A stretch of DNA of 64,000 nt, from assembly GCA_963966185.1 (NCBI GenBank), contig CAWZYM010000151.1:1637501-1701500 (forward strand). Reading direction: 5' to 3'. Below are positions 22,422 to 34,500 of the stretch, piece by piece. The stretch comes from Rhabditoides inermis (Eukaryota; Nematoda; Chromadorea; Rhabditida; Rhabditidae). A program made the position numbers and the translations under genes. Each line of letters begins with the position of its first letter. The first letter of the stretch is position 1. A model generated the notes under the pieces. That model searched no databases. It saw only the letters and a program-made list of their open reading frames with translations, and had not been told where the DNA came from.

Positions 22422-22766
22422 ATAATTAAAGAAACAGTGGCGACTTATTTTCGACTCGGAGTATTATTAAAAATCATATTAACCTAAAGTTTTTGCGAAA
22501 GAACGACGATTCTGCGTTATTTTCGATTCTGCAACTGCCAAGAATGCAGCTCAAAACTTGAATTTCCCGCCAACACTTCACTGCAAAATTTGGGTCGGAG
22601 ACGTAACCGCAAATGAACTTGCTTCATGGCTCAGTGCATGTGCGCTGCGTTGTCACCCTAATCTTCGCGGGTTCGATTCCTGTCACTGCCAAATGTTTTG
22701 TTCGTGTGAAAATGAGGAGTTGTGGCAGGTCGTGGCAGAAATAAGTCGCCACTGTGCCTTTAATTA
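22422..22766. mobile_element. Inverted-repeat element with internal tRNA-like promoter, copy 1
   Basis: The ends 22422-22450 and 22738-22766 are inverted repeats of 29 bp with two mismatches, core ACAGTGGCGACTTATTT, and both sit in a TTAA context. Inside, about 22628-22690 on the plus strand has an A box (TGGCTCAGTGC) and a perfect B box (GGTTCGATTCC) about 40 nt apart, but no matching acceptor stem, so it is tRNA-like and not a tRNA gene. No transposase is encoded. This combines MITE-type ends with a SINE-type promoter. Confidence 0.65.
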
Positions 22767-22914
22767 TGCTAATTCCAGCCCTTCTTCATCGTGGCGTGGC
22801 CGGACAGTGTCGACGCAGCCAATTTGCCATTTGGCCAGGTGAGCATTTTTTCATATTTTATCAATTCATAGTAATTTACACGATTGTTTGAGCCTAATAG
22901 AACATAATTAAAGG

Positions 22915-23242
22915 TAAGGCACAGTGGCGCATAGTTTTTGAGTTTGGATCATTGCTTGACCCATAAAAACACGTAACAAACCATGAAACCGCGAAAGAAC
23001 GGCGTTGTTACCCACACAAGAAGGGAGGGGGGGGCAAAATCAAACTCGAAAGTTGAGCTTTGTGCGCATTTCGTCGTTAATGAGTTCGACAGCACATGTC
23101 GTTGTAGTGTTGTGGTGATGGTAACGCTCACGGTTCAGGGACAATGTTATGCCCTATGCCGGTTCGATTTCCGCTACGTGCAAAAAGTTTTGCCAAGTTC
23201 TCAATAGTGAATTTCGATGAATGTTGGTGTCCTTGTGCCTTA
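22915..23242. mobile_element. Inverted-repeat element with tRNA-like region, copy 2 (diverged)
   Basis: The left end TAAGGCACAGTGGCG and the right end, ending GTGCCTTA, are inverted and flanked by TA. Inside, the words GCGAAAGAACGGCG and a B box (GGTTCGATTTC at about 23160) match copy 1 (GCGAAAGAACGACG; GGTTCGATTCC), with a weaker A box. It is the same family as the element at 22422, in the same orientation and about 490 bp away. Confidence 0.5.
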
Positions 23243-23405
23243 CTAAAACTGATAAAACAAGAACATTTTTCGTGTCAACCAAAACATTTTCTCTGCAACA
23301 GTACCATAAGCTTTTATAAATCAAATCCAAATGTAGGAATACCTGGAAATATTTGCGTTCAAATTGTCGCTAGACTTCCACTTCCCCGTATTTTGTTTAT
23401 CATCC

Positions 23406-23559
23406 ATGGAAAAAATTATGCACCATCCCGGAAACGATGAAACATCCAACATCTCCGTAGACATCGTCCCGGTCGGTGGCGCTATATTAGTAATAACGGC
23501 AATCGGCTTCTCACTACTTACTAGTCTTAGCGTGCGCATCGCAATGTTTGTTCCCTGAT
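23406..23559 (+). other. Short open frame with one membrane span
   Basis: A 50-codon frame from an ATG has one hydrophobic segment (VGGAILVITAIGFSLLTSL). It could be a 5' exon of the GPCR gene downstream, a separate small protein or chance; no donor joins it clearly to the GPCR. Confidence 0.2.
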
Positions 23560-23630
23560 AGACAGCACGGGTGCAATGTCTACGCAATATTATATTTTAT
23601 ATATTATATAAAGCTCGAATTAGCTGTCGG

Positions 23631-24445
23631 ATAGTAAGCAAAGCTTTTGATTGCAAACCGGTGTCCATGCATCTAATCATAAAACACTACAAATACCCTA
23701 CGTACGGTTCCTCTGGGTTCATTCGCATGTCAGCAGTAGTATAGTTGTACTAGTTTCAATATATCTCTGTCCAAATTCCCGCTCACCGATATGATAGTAA
23801 GCAAAGCTTTTGATTGCAAACCGGTGTCCATGCATCTAATCATAAAACACTACAAATACCCTACGTACGGTTCCTCTGGGTTCATTCGCATGTCAGCAGT
23901 AGTATAGTTGTACTAGTTTCAATATATCTCTGTCCAAATTCCCGCTCACCGATATGATAGTAAGCAAAGCTTTTGATTGCAAACCGGTGTCCATGCATCT
24001 AATCATAAAACACTACAAATACCCTACGTACGGTTCCTCTGGGTTCATTCGCATGTCAGCAGTAGTATAGTTGTACTAGTTTCAATATATCTCTGTCCAA
24101 ATTCCCGCTCACCGATATGATAGTAAGCAAAGCTTTTGATTGCAAACCGGTGTCCATGCATCTAATCATAAAACACTACAAATACCCTACGTACGGTTCC
24201 TCTGGGTTCATTCGCATGTCAGCAGTAGTATAGTTGTACTAGTTTCAATATATCTCTGTCCAAATTCCCGCTCACCGATATGATAGTAAGCAAAGCTTTT
24301 GATTGCAAACCGGTGTCCATGCATCTAATCATAAAACACTACAAATACCCTACGTACGGTTCCTCTGGGTTCATTCGCATGTCAGCAGTAGTATAGTTGT
24401 ACTAGTTTCAATATATCTCTGTCCAAATTCCCGCCTACCGATATG
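23631..24445. repeat. Tandem array, five copies of a 163-bp unit
   Basis: Units start at 23631, 23794, 23957, 24120 and 24283, each 163 bp, with no difference I could see until the last unit (GCCTACCG for GCTCACCG). Each carries GCAAAGCTTTTGATTGCAAA and a TACGTA palindrome. The array stops about 16 bp before the first recognisable GPCR exon, so it occupies that gene's promoter or an intron. There is no long ORF across units. The sequence identity implies recent expansion or homogenisation. Confidence 0.95.
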
Positions 24446-24461
24446 ATGTGCATGTTGTCAG

Positions 24462-25143
24462 GCGGGCCAGCAGCCCCTGCCGGATCTGCCCGATCAGGAG
24501 ATGGCCGAGGTCGACTATGTCGCCCACGTCGTCGTCATGCCCATCGTATTGAGTATAGGTGCGTTCTTTGAAAGATGTAGTATTTTATTGTGTCGGCATT
24601 TGGAAAGTGTAATTTTATAATTTAGGCATGATCAATCAATGTCTCAACGTCTGCACGCTGTGGCAATTACCGTCCGGGGGATTTTTGTATCTGAAGGTGA
24701 GACATCTGATTATATCATTGGATAGACAATAGAGAGAGTGAAAAATCAAGTAAGTATATTTTTTGAGGCGTCGGCAATAGCAGACATCCTCTCAATCCTC
24801 TCCTTCATTCCATTTCTTCTCCGGCACGCAAACTTCCACTATCAAGACTGCTATACGAGCATGTGGTTAGTAATTTTGTAGTCAATTTTGTTGTGTTTAT
24901 GAGTGGGGGAAGGTAGAGTGTACCGCATTCTAGGTACCACGCGCACTTGGAACTTCCTATCATCAACGCGTTGATAGCTGCAAGGTGGCGACTTATTCAT
25001 TGGTAATGAAATTATGAATCGATTTCAGTGCCCTGTGTATCGTTGCGATGACTGTGGATCGGTACTTGTCAGTATGCCATCCAATTGCATTCTACAATGC
25101 AAATGAGTCAAAGAGAAAGGTGAGGACAAGGAGAGAGAGAGAT

Positions 25144-25190
<47 letters not shown>

Positions 25191-26178
25191 CCCTTGTTTC
25201 AGACTCTCGGATTGATAGCAGCTCTTTATGCCACCGCATTTATCGTTTTCACTCCCTCTGTATTCCAGAAAGAGGTCGTGGAAATTGAGCGAAACGGAAC
25301 GGGAATGTGAGTACAGTAACCTCAAACTACAGTATTCCAAATGTGACATTACAGTATCACTTACGCGATTCGACGGAATGACCTCGTCGAGCAGTCTTCG
25401 TCTTTTCAGGCCTATTTGATATTCAGAGAGGTACGGTACTTTCAGTTGTAAGACTACTGTACTTTATATTTACTTGCTTCTTTCAGCTGGTAGCACGGTG
25501 GGGACCTGTGTGCATTCTAGTCGTCCTCAACTTCTTGATGATGAGCGGACTGAGGAAGATGGATAAGAGGTCACAGAGGTGAGGAAGAGAGAGAGAGGAA
25601 GAGAGAGGAAAAGAGAGGAAGAGAGAGAGGGGGGAGAAAGAGAAAGAGAGAGAGGAAGGGAGAGAGATGATCTCGCTCTACAGACGCAGCGTGCGGTACA
25701 AGAAGGGCCGGTGCTTCCGTGACGAGCGCAGCCGCATCTCCAACCTGCTGCTCATCACTTCCACGACGTTCGTGGTGTGCAACCTGCCCGCCTCGTTCCT
25801 CTCCATCTTCATACGACGCAGCCTGCCTCATTCCGTCTTCTGGCAGACATTCCGAGCTGTCAGCAATCTACTACAGACCACCAGGTGAGTACTGTGTGTT
25901 ACAGTATGCCAAACGTCATCGTGATTGCAATATCTTTATAACGAAATCTCTAAGTGAGTCAAACGATTCGATGTACGAAGTACAATGAACTGAGAATGTT
26001 GCAGTTATCTGTACAACTTCTACCTGTACGCGTTGTGTTCGTCGGAGTACCGGTCGGCGTTCCTGGGTCTGCTGGGTCTGCAGAGACGAGCGAGCCGGCA
26101 GTCGACAGGCGACAGCCCCACTGCCAAACAGAGCACACGGGCCGCGCCCAGGGACGCACACGGCAGAGAGTGAGTGCA

Positions 26179-26254
<76 letters not shown>

Positions 26255-26351
26255 AAATCTCTCTCCTTCCATACTCAATTACCTGTCCTCGTTCAGAACG
26301 ACGCCGCTGCAGCTGCACACGAATCGGGTGGCGGAGGTGGCGGAGTTGTGA
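24462..26351 (+). CDS. Rhodopsin-type neuropeptide GPCR, FMRFamide-receptor-like
   Basis: Eleven exons in phase: 24462-24558, 24626-24696, 24768-24865, 24934-24984, 25029-25119, 25203-25306, 25355-25430, 25487-25578, 25684-25884, 26005-26169, 26297-26351, 366 residues. Seven hydrophobic spans follow an acidic N-tail: TM1 HVVVMPIVLSIG, TM3 ending in MTVDRYLSVCHP (DRY intact), a basic loop 3 (VRYKKGRCFRDERSRISN), TM6 VCNLPASF, and TM7 with NFYLY in place of NPxxY. These features fit nematode FRPR/DMSR-type peptide receptors that couple to G proteins at the plasma membrane; the ligand is not predictable. The first exon begins at an acceptor; an in-frame ATG at 24501 could start translation, but an upstream exon is more likely. 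The acceptor at 24767 is TTTTTTGAG. Confidence 0.87.
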
Positions 26352-29300
26352 CGACACCCTTCTACCTGCAATGCTATGGGTGAGAGGAGAGGCCGCATCC
26401 GAGGCGTCCAACCGACTTCCGACCGCCACTCTTCCCGCCCCCCTCCTTCCAACTCACACACCGGGTCTCAAGATTATGGATTGTTTGTGATATATCACCC
26501 ACATCTCCTCCTCTCTCTCTCTCTTCTAGGCAACAATCTATTGGTTATTGTTCCAATTTTCACCCATTGCACCTTGCTTTATTGTACTCGATCTCATCGT
26601 GTTGTTGAATCTTATGCAATTATTTTTATATAAACGTTTGAACATATTTAAAATGTGTCTTCTTGACAAACATCAACAAAACAACGATTGGAGGAAAAGT
26701 ATTAGTTTGAATTTCCAATTTTCGCGCCAAAACAACACAGTGTGTAGTAGTGAAGCTCAGAGTGTCAGTGACAATCCTACATTATTATCATCGAATTTCT
26801 TCATTTGTTTTTTTTTATTCTTGAGTTTTATTTTCTTTTATTGTTCAATAGATAAGTACTGTTAAATAGATATGTAGCTCTTACCTATTCGGACAAATTT
26901 TCACGAATCTCCGTATCATCTCTTACCCCACCCCACCCACCCATTTTATGTTTGGTCATTTCGCGCCGCGATTTGCAATCCAATCATAGTCAACCACTCT
27001 CCGATCCGATTTCTCTCTCTCTCCGTCCCATCTTTTCTCACAATAAACGGCTACACACTGTCGTGGGTTTTGCTGGAGGGGCGATCGGGTGGAAATGGAA
27101 TGATCCCGCCCCGTGTCGACACGGACTGTGCAGCAGCTGCAGCATCAGCAACCGGTCTGCCCCGTGTCTGCTGCGTGTAGAGTGTCGCCTCCGCCCCGTC
27201 TCCCCCTCTCTCCCCTCTCTCCACACTCTCCCTCTCCTCTATTCATATTTCTGTGTGTGTTGTCTTGTCGGCGCGCGCAGGCCTGTATGCATGTGTGCCT
27301 GCCGCCTCCGGCTAGTATTCTCGCCCGGCACAAATGTGCAACCTCAACCTGAATGAATTCCCCCTCGAGATTTGCATTAGCAATGCATGGACCTTTATTC
27401 CATGCCACACACACGCAGCGGTGTGCATTACCAATATAGCGTTTGCCCAGGCTCTACGACCTCACGACACTCACCTTTATTGGCCTGCGGGCCATTTTGG
27501 CACCGCGTGTGCTATTTTTGTTCGTCGCTGCTTCGGGGCTCACACGCAAACTGTTTGCGCATCCATAATTCCTGCACAGATTCAATGGCGTCTCCCCGGT
27601 TTTTCGGCCACCATCCGCTTCCCTATATATTTGCACATCCGGCGCAGGTCGCGCAGGGTCGTCTATTCCTGTGACGCAGCCGTTCTATTTCTCCGTATTT
27701 GAAGTCCACCAAATCCTATTTCATCACATTCAATGTTCAACACGCATTGTTAGTGGCGTGGTTTTTTCTCTCCATCGGGAGTGCGCGCCTAGAGGGATTG
27801 AAGGGTCGCGCGCGGGTTTTTTTCCCGGGCGCGCCTTGTTGCAAAGACCGCATCCGGTTCCGCACTCTCTCTCCCTCTCTCTCTCCCTTCACTCCCGCGC
27901 TCTCGCAACTTGCCCTCTCACCCCAGCAGAAAGAACTCACTCCCTGCAGACATTTCAATCCCCGATTGCGATCTGTTCTCCCGGATTGCGACGCATCGAT
28001 TGCGAAACGATTTGTATGTGACCGTGCGTCGTATGCGTATATCCTGTTTCCGTCTTTGCGCGTCGTTTGGCTGTCTGCCAGCCGGCGAGTATACGCCTCG
28101 CCACCCGGCCGCGTCGCGTCGATTCATAATAGGGTAGGGGTGTGGGCGAGGCAGGGTCGCGACCTCACGTGCTCAATACACCCACCATTTGCCTCGCTCG
28201 CTCGCTCGCGTTTCGCGGATCGCAGCGACCTTGTGTGATCGATTCACTCCCCCTTCTCCTTCCTTCAACGCGCGTCAGTTGCTCTCCCCCCACTAAACTT
28301 ATCTCACGTTTTCTCCACACGCGTGATAAGACCGCTGTTACGTCAGTCATTATCGGGATGAATATCAGCATCCACGTCTCTCTGTCTTGCCAGTCACTTT
28401 CCGATTGTGTTTTCGTGGTTTCGCGTCGCGGGTGTTATGGAGATGTTATTGGGTTATCGAGCCGAGGATTCCTTCTCTCTCACTCGTCTTCCTTTCCGAC
28501 CAATAGACGCGACTCGAATTGCCCTCGCCTCTCCACTTTCACATTGTGCTACTCGCCGCGTTGTCTCGGTGGATTAGAGTAACTATTACTACTCTTTCCT
28601 ACTACATCTTCCCGTCGTTTTGTCGGCGGGTGGTTGCTAATCGTTCCGAGTGAGCTCTGCTCTCTTCACAAATGTACATCTATGATAGGTCGTCATAGCG
28701 ACAGCGGCCAGCAAAGCTCTCTCCCACTTTTTTGTTGTGTCGAATTCAGCGATTCAGCCCTGCTCCCTCTGACGTCAACTCGTGTGTTGCCTTGCCGGCG
28801 ATTCATAACAATATGTGATGGCGATGATTGCAATACGCCACACGATCACTATTCCACGAGTGTTCCTCCCACGCCCCAGTTTCTCCCACATCGTCTTGTG
28901 CATTTGTTGTTGTCGTGTTCTTCAAGGGAGCCGTTCTGCCTTACTACACTCGCACTGTTTACTATGTTGTAACTGTCAACACTCTCTCCTCCTCGCTACC
29001 TGTGGCTGGCAAATGGTGGTGGCTTGCTTGTTGACTCTGAGTGTCTCGTCTCGATCATTCAATCACTGCATGTTTGTCGGCGTCTCATCCAGAAACTCTC
29101 ATCACATGGCGATCAATGCAGAATGCAGCCTGTGCGCCTCTGACTGGCGTGTTCCCATTTCTTGTCCGGAAAGTCATTTCTCATCTGCTCCCCACCGTCT
29201 CCGCTCTCTTCCTTCTACACGCTGTCTCGCCGCGCGCACTGCATCTCTCGGTTTTATCAGTGTTTCCGATTCCCGCACTGTTTGTGGGTTTTCGAGTTTC

Positions 29301-29393
29301 ACGTTATTTGGAGTCGCGCCATTGAGAGGGCTGCTGGAGTCTATTTGTTCGCCAATCGCAACCCGCCCTGTTCACTATTTGAACTCTTATTGC

Positions 29394-29441
<48 letters not shown>

Positions 29442-30226
29442 AAGAGAGAGTCGATGGCTCACCGCATCGCTGACTCACTCCCATACCACTCGTGCATCAT
29501 GCGAGCTGTTTGCGTGTGTTGATTTCTTCCCCTCTCGGTATTTTATCTGTACGACTCCCACCCACTATGAGTAGTGGCCGTAACCATTTACTCTCGTAAA
29601 TATGTTTTCAAACTTTCAGTTTATTCTACTCTTAAAGTGAATAAGTGACGTCGCGAGTGGCACTCTGTGATTGCTGTACTTGTGTGTGGTTGCCTCTGTT
29701 GTGTCCGCTCTCCGTCGCCAGCCAATTTGCGTGGCGCGGGCGGGTATTGTATGTAGTTGAGTAGTGGGTAGTGGTAATTGCATTTGGCGCTCTCGTATTG
29801 GTTCTCCTTCTCTCCTCTCTTCCTTATTCGAACGTCTATTCTATTCAAATGCACTAGGCGGCCAGAACCTGGCATTTCCTCTTCCCATATTCGTATGTCA
29901 GAGTAATCGATTCTGTACTTGGTTTGCGGTGCGAGTGAGTGAGGTGTGAGAAACGAGGAATGGAGAATTCAGGACGCGTCTCTTCCCCTTCTCCATCTTT
30001 TTGTGTGTTGTAAAGTGAGTGCGTGTGACCTTTGTGACTGCTAGACTAACGACAGAGTGGGTCCGAAATGTCCGCCCAGTCTGTCCGTTCATTCAATCTC
30101 GTTTCTTACTCGGTCGTCGGTGACCGTAGTATCTCGGGTCGGAATCAGTCTGTGTTGTTACCTTGTTACTCTCACTCGTTCAAGTTATGACCGTGGAGAA
30201 AGACGGGTTGTGCTCGGTCGTCTCTC

Positions 30227-30259
<33 letters not shown>

Positions 30260-30334
30260 TTCTCTTTCTCTTTCTCTTTCTCTTTCTCTTCTTTCTCTTT
30301 CTCTTTCTCTTTCTCTTTCTCTTTCTCTTTCTCT

Positions 30335-30380
<46 letters not shown>

Positions 30381-30652
30381 ATCTGCTCGGTTCATCGCTG
30401 GCAGTGCCATTTTTCGACGGTGCGGCAGACTCGGCTCACTCCGCCCGCCCCCTCTGCCACTGTGTTTATTATACACTCTACCTTCCCCCATTGACCTTTA
30501 TATATCTGTTGTTATGCACATGTCGTCTACCATTTGACTGTCAAACGTTTGTTCTGGGCGCGACATCACTGTTTCTGTTTCAGAGCGGGTCACTGTGCCA
30601 CCAGACCTCTCTCTACTTTCATCTCCCCCACACACATCCCGGTTTAATACCG
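26352..30652. other. Long 5' region of the SH3BP5-family gene
   Basis: After the GPCR 3'UTR come GC-rich islands (27000-29300) with many short spurious frames, several GA/CT tracts (29393-29450) and a CTTTCT array. I see no supported gene. An acceptor CTGTTTCAG at 30583 lies 70 nt before the next start codon. Confidence 0.45.
30224..30374. repeat. TCTCTT/CT simple-sequence array
   Basis: About 18 copies of a TTTCTC hexamer followed by pure CT, all pyrimidine on the plus strand, 280 bp upstream of the first exon of the SH3BP5-family gene. Confidence 0.95.
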
Positions 30653-31462
30653 ATGCAGGAGTTGTCGTCTGTGTGCGTGGCTTCCGAGGAGTCGGACCAC
30701 CACCGACCTCACCCCGACTCACTCAAAGCAGCCAGCACTTGTTCAGGTAGGCGTGAAACGTATCTTTGTGAAACGTACAGCTTTTTAAAATGTGGTTTGT
30801 GAACGCATCGATGATACTGTTTATCGGTTTAGAATGACTCATAGTTTACCTCCATGGCCCGATAGGAATGTTGAATTGCTAGTACGTGATTGTGTGGAGG
30901 CTACTACGGAACTTGTATGCGGGTGCTGTGTTTCACTTTCTTCTCTCTGTGAGAGGGAGCTGGGAGGAGAGAAGTCAGCAGTGTGCATACCGGTTCTCCA
31001 TGTCAACGTCAACGTAGGCCGGCGAGAATTATGACTATTATGTGAGGGGCATAGATAGAGCGGAAAGTGTGACTGGACTGCATTCCATACGGATTTGCCC
31101 ATTACCATCGACGTATTGTCTCTTTCACTAGGTGACTTGTTTTGCGGTTGTTGCTCACAGGGTGCGCAAGCCTGCGTGAGTGCCGGTAGTGACGCATTGT
31201 TGGTGTGTTTGTTTGTGCTCTCGCTGGGGCTTGATGTTTTGTGCGGTGGGATGAATACGTCGTGAAAGAGAGAGCGCATGGTAACCGGACGTATGGGTGG
31301 TCCTGTGCTATCGATTCCCCCGTAGTTAGCCGCAATTTGGCAGATGGGTGATATGTAATAGTATAGTAATGTTCTCTCCCCTCTGGTTCCGGCATATGGT
31401 CTGACTATGCTTTTTGATGTGCGGTTGGGCCACATGTGCTCGTCTCGTGATGGGAGAGAGAG

Positions 31463-31501
<39 letters not shown>

Positions 31502-34500
31502 GAGAGAGAGAAGGGAGGAGACAATGGAGAGAAGGGAGTAAAGAGACTCGCGCATGGGTCGAAACGACCACGGCATAATGATGTGAAACAAATCCGCTGC
31601 GAGCGGGGGATGATCGCTCGTTGGGTCGACGAGACTGAATTGGCACGAGTGATCCCTCTCTTTCGACCCCGCTGACACTCTACTCTTCACATCTGATGAC
31701 ACAAAGCGATATGGTCCCTCTCATCACTCTTTGAGTGAAGAAGTAATAGTAGCCTTGTAGACGAGACAAGGACATCTGACCATCAACCGATTTCCGTCGC
31801 CAACCTTGGTCATTTGGCGTTCATTGTGGTGTTTTCTGCGAGAATGCATGGCGGCAATCTTGTGATTTCCCGATATGCTGTGTGATTCGAATGACATTGA
31901 GCCGAAAAAAGGCAGAGAGACACACAATGCATTTCAATTCTGTGTGGTTGGTCAGATGGTAGAAGAAGCGGTAAAAAAGGGAAAAGGAAGCGAATGTTTC
32001 TCTCTCTCTCTCCCTTGGAAAGAGTGGGTGTAATAATGGGCGAATTGGGGGAAGGCGAGGGGTTGATTGGGTGATTCTTCTCTTCTATCTGGAGTGGTCT
32101 CGTGATGTGAATTGTGGCAAATGGACGTTGGCGATTGGGGGAAAGTGAACGCCTGTCACAACTAGTTATGCCAGCAACAACCCGTGAACATGATGGATGC
32201 GTATGGCAATTGCTGTGGGAGAAATTAAATTGGTCAAAATACACTTTCCAAAACCAATGGAATATTTAGTTTTCGTACGCATTTTTACAATGTTTCCATG
32301 TTCAGTGAGCGACTCGTATGCGGACTCGTGTCTGGGCGGCTCCTCCGAGGGCGACGACGAGCCCCCGCTCGACCAGAAGCACCTCAACCTCATCCACGAG
32401 GAGCTCGAGAAGCTCAACATCGCCACCGACGTCATCAACAAGATGGAGGTGCAGCTTGATGCCGGCAGGGCCACGTTCAGGTGAGCACAACGATTTATAG
32501 ATTTTTCTTTGATTTGTTTGTTATTTCTTTTTCGGATTCATTCACTGACACAATGTTATTGTGGAATGTGGGATGATTCTGGTCATCTCATTGTTTTGAT
32601 AGTTGCCTAGTCGACTCGCTGTTATTTTGATCTGATAGCATTGGTTGCGTTTGTTTTTCGATTTTCGGATTCCAGTTACCGCTCTCTATCAATTGGAATT
32701 CCACCGAGGCACAGAGTGCAATGATTGATTACTGGGTAGAAAGTGGTTTGGGAGGTATGTTTTATCACGTATCGATAGGAAGGTTGGGCGTTTCACAGTT
32801 GTTTATAGAGAGGGATGGGAGAGGGTTTGCTGTGACGAAGGCAGTTTACGGGGTGCGATGGTATATCACGTGTACTTTTACTGTAGAATGTACTCTGAGA
32901 TGTGCTCTTCGTGTCGACAGAGGATCGGATTTTGTCTCTATCTCTATGTCTAAGTGAGAAATAACAAAGTAAGCATGTTGTTTGCAGGTTTGCACTAGTA
33001 GAAGCGACGAGTCAATATTTGGGAGTAGCTTCGTGTATGTATGCGAATGTGCATCTCTCTCCCCTCTCTCCCCTTCTCTCCCTCTCTCCCCTTCTCTCCC
33101 TCTCTCCCCTCTCTATCTCTCGCAGTCGTCTCTTCTTTCTGGGTGTTTGCTGTGGGACGAGAAGAGTTCACTTTGCGCTGTTCACTATATAGGCAAACAT
33201 ATATGAAGTGGGGGTGTAAAGCCAGGGTTAGAGCATCAGAGGTTGAGTGGGATAGATCAAAAAGTTGCAAGATTGATTTGTTTATCAGGAACAACCAGGG
33301 ATATATGATATCTCTTTGCAGGGAGATCCAGGCGACGTGGTCGGAGAAGCTCAAGGAGCTGTCGAACAAGTACGGCGGCGCCATCCAGAAGGCCCGGCCC
33401 TACTACGAAGCCAAGTTCCAGGTATTGATTGATTGCAGATTTTCCTCTTAATTTGCCATGGGTTTTAAAATATGTGGGTGTTTGTGCACGGGGCTTGAAC
33501 CCGGGTGTGTGCGTTTCTCGTCTGGCACTCGGTCTCCGCACTCTCTCGCTCCCCTCTTTCTCTGCTCCCTCTCACTCTTTCTCTCTCTCGTTCTCGCTCT
33601 CCCCTCTTTCTCTGCTCCCTCTCACTCTCTCACAGAGGTTGTGTGTTTGTGCACAGTGAGAGAGTCATGCGCCCTCCGCCCGCGGCACGCTTGGAATTTT
33701 AATCCTTCTGATTAGCGCGCGGGTAGATCGGGGGTCGAGTGGTAGATCAATATTGATTGATTAGATCGGTTTTGATTGACCATTCTGATCGGGTAATCAG
33801 GGTTTGGTGGCAGAATGTGGATTGATTGGTTCGAGTTTCCTGCTCGCGATCTCCGAGACGTGAACTCGTTTCGTATAATAGAAAGGGTCTGGCTGTCCGT
33901 CTATTATACGATTTCGAATGGAGGGAAGCGAGTTTTGACGATTCTCCGAGGCACATTCGGAATTCACAAAGCTCTCACGCGGATGTAAGAGATTAGGAAT
34001 AGTGGTCTCCGAATCGCTTATCACCCCGGAACGTTTTTGACCGCCGTGAACTAAGTGATAGTGAAGGCATGACATGATGTCTGCGTATTCTGCATATGTA
34101 AAAAAAAAGATAGATAGTGTCTAGGATGTGGCATGTTGTGATAAGAGGACGTGTGATTGGCTGATTGGATTGGATATCTTCGACTCTGACAACTGACACA
34201 CGGGGTAAAACATTCCGGGGGATTGATGCGTGGCGAGATGGCTGGGGTCGTTTTTGTGACTCCGGTCACGGCCCGGACACAGAGACAAGACAACCATGCA
34301 TCATTCGGCGGTCTGATTGCAAATTGCACCGACCGGGAAAGACAAGATGGAATCGCGGGGATCCGCCGGACGGATCGATCCGATCGCCTGATTCCATGTC
34401 CCTAATTCCCCCCCTCCAGCTGTGACGTCATCACTCCGTTTCACTAGTGGGCATCGTCATCATAACCCGATATCGATGGGGATTATGCAAATCTTCTGGC

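Noticed and set aside
22628..22690. Functional tRNA gene
   Set aside because: A and B boxes are present, but no acceptor stem pairs and the anticodon arm is unclear; it lies inside an inverted-repeat element.
23631..24445. CRISPR-like array
   Set aside because: Unit length 163 bp with no unique spacers; it is a tandem repeat in a eukaryotic gene region.
33480..33515. tRNA T-arm-like GGGTTCAAGCCCC on the minus strand
   Set aside because: No A box at the right distance and no acceptor stem; it lies in an intron of the SH3BP5-family gene.
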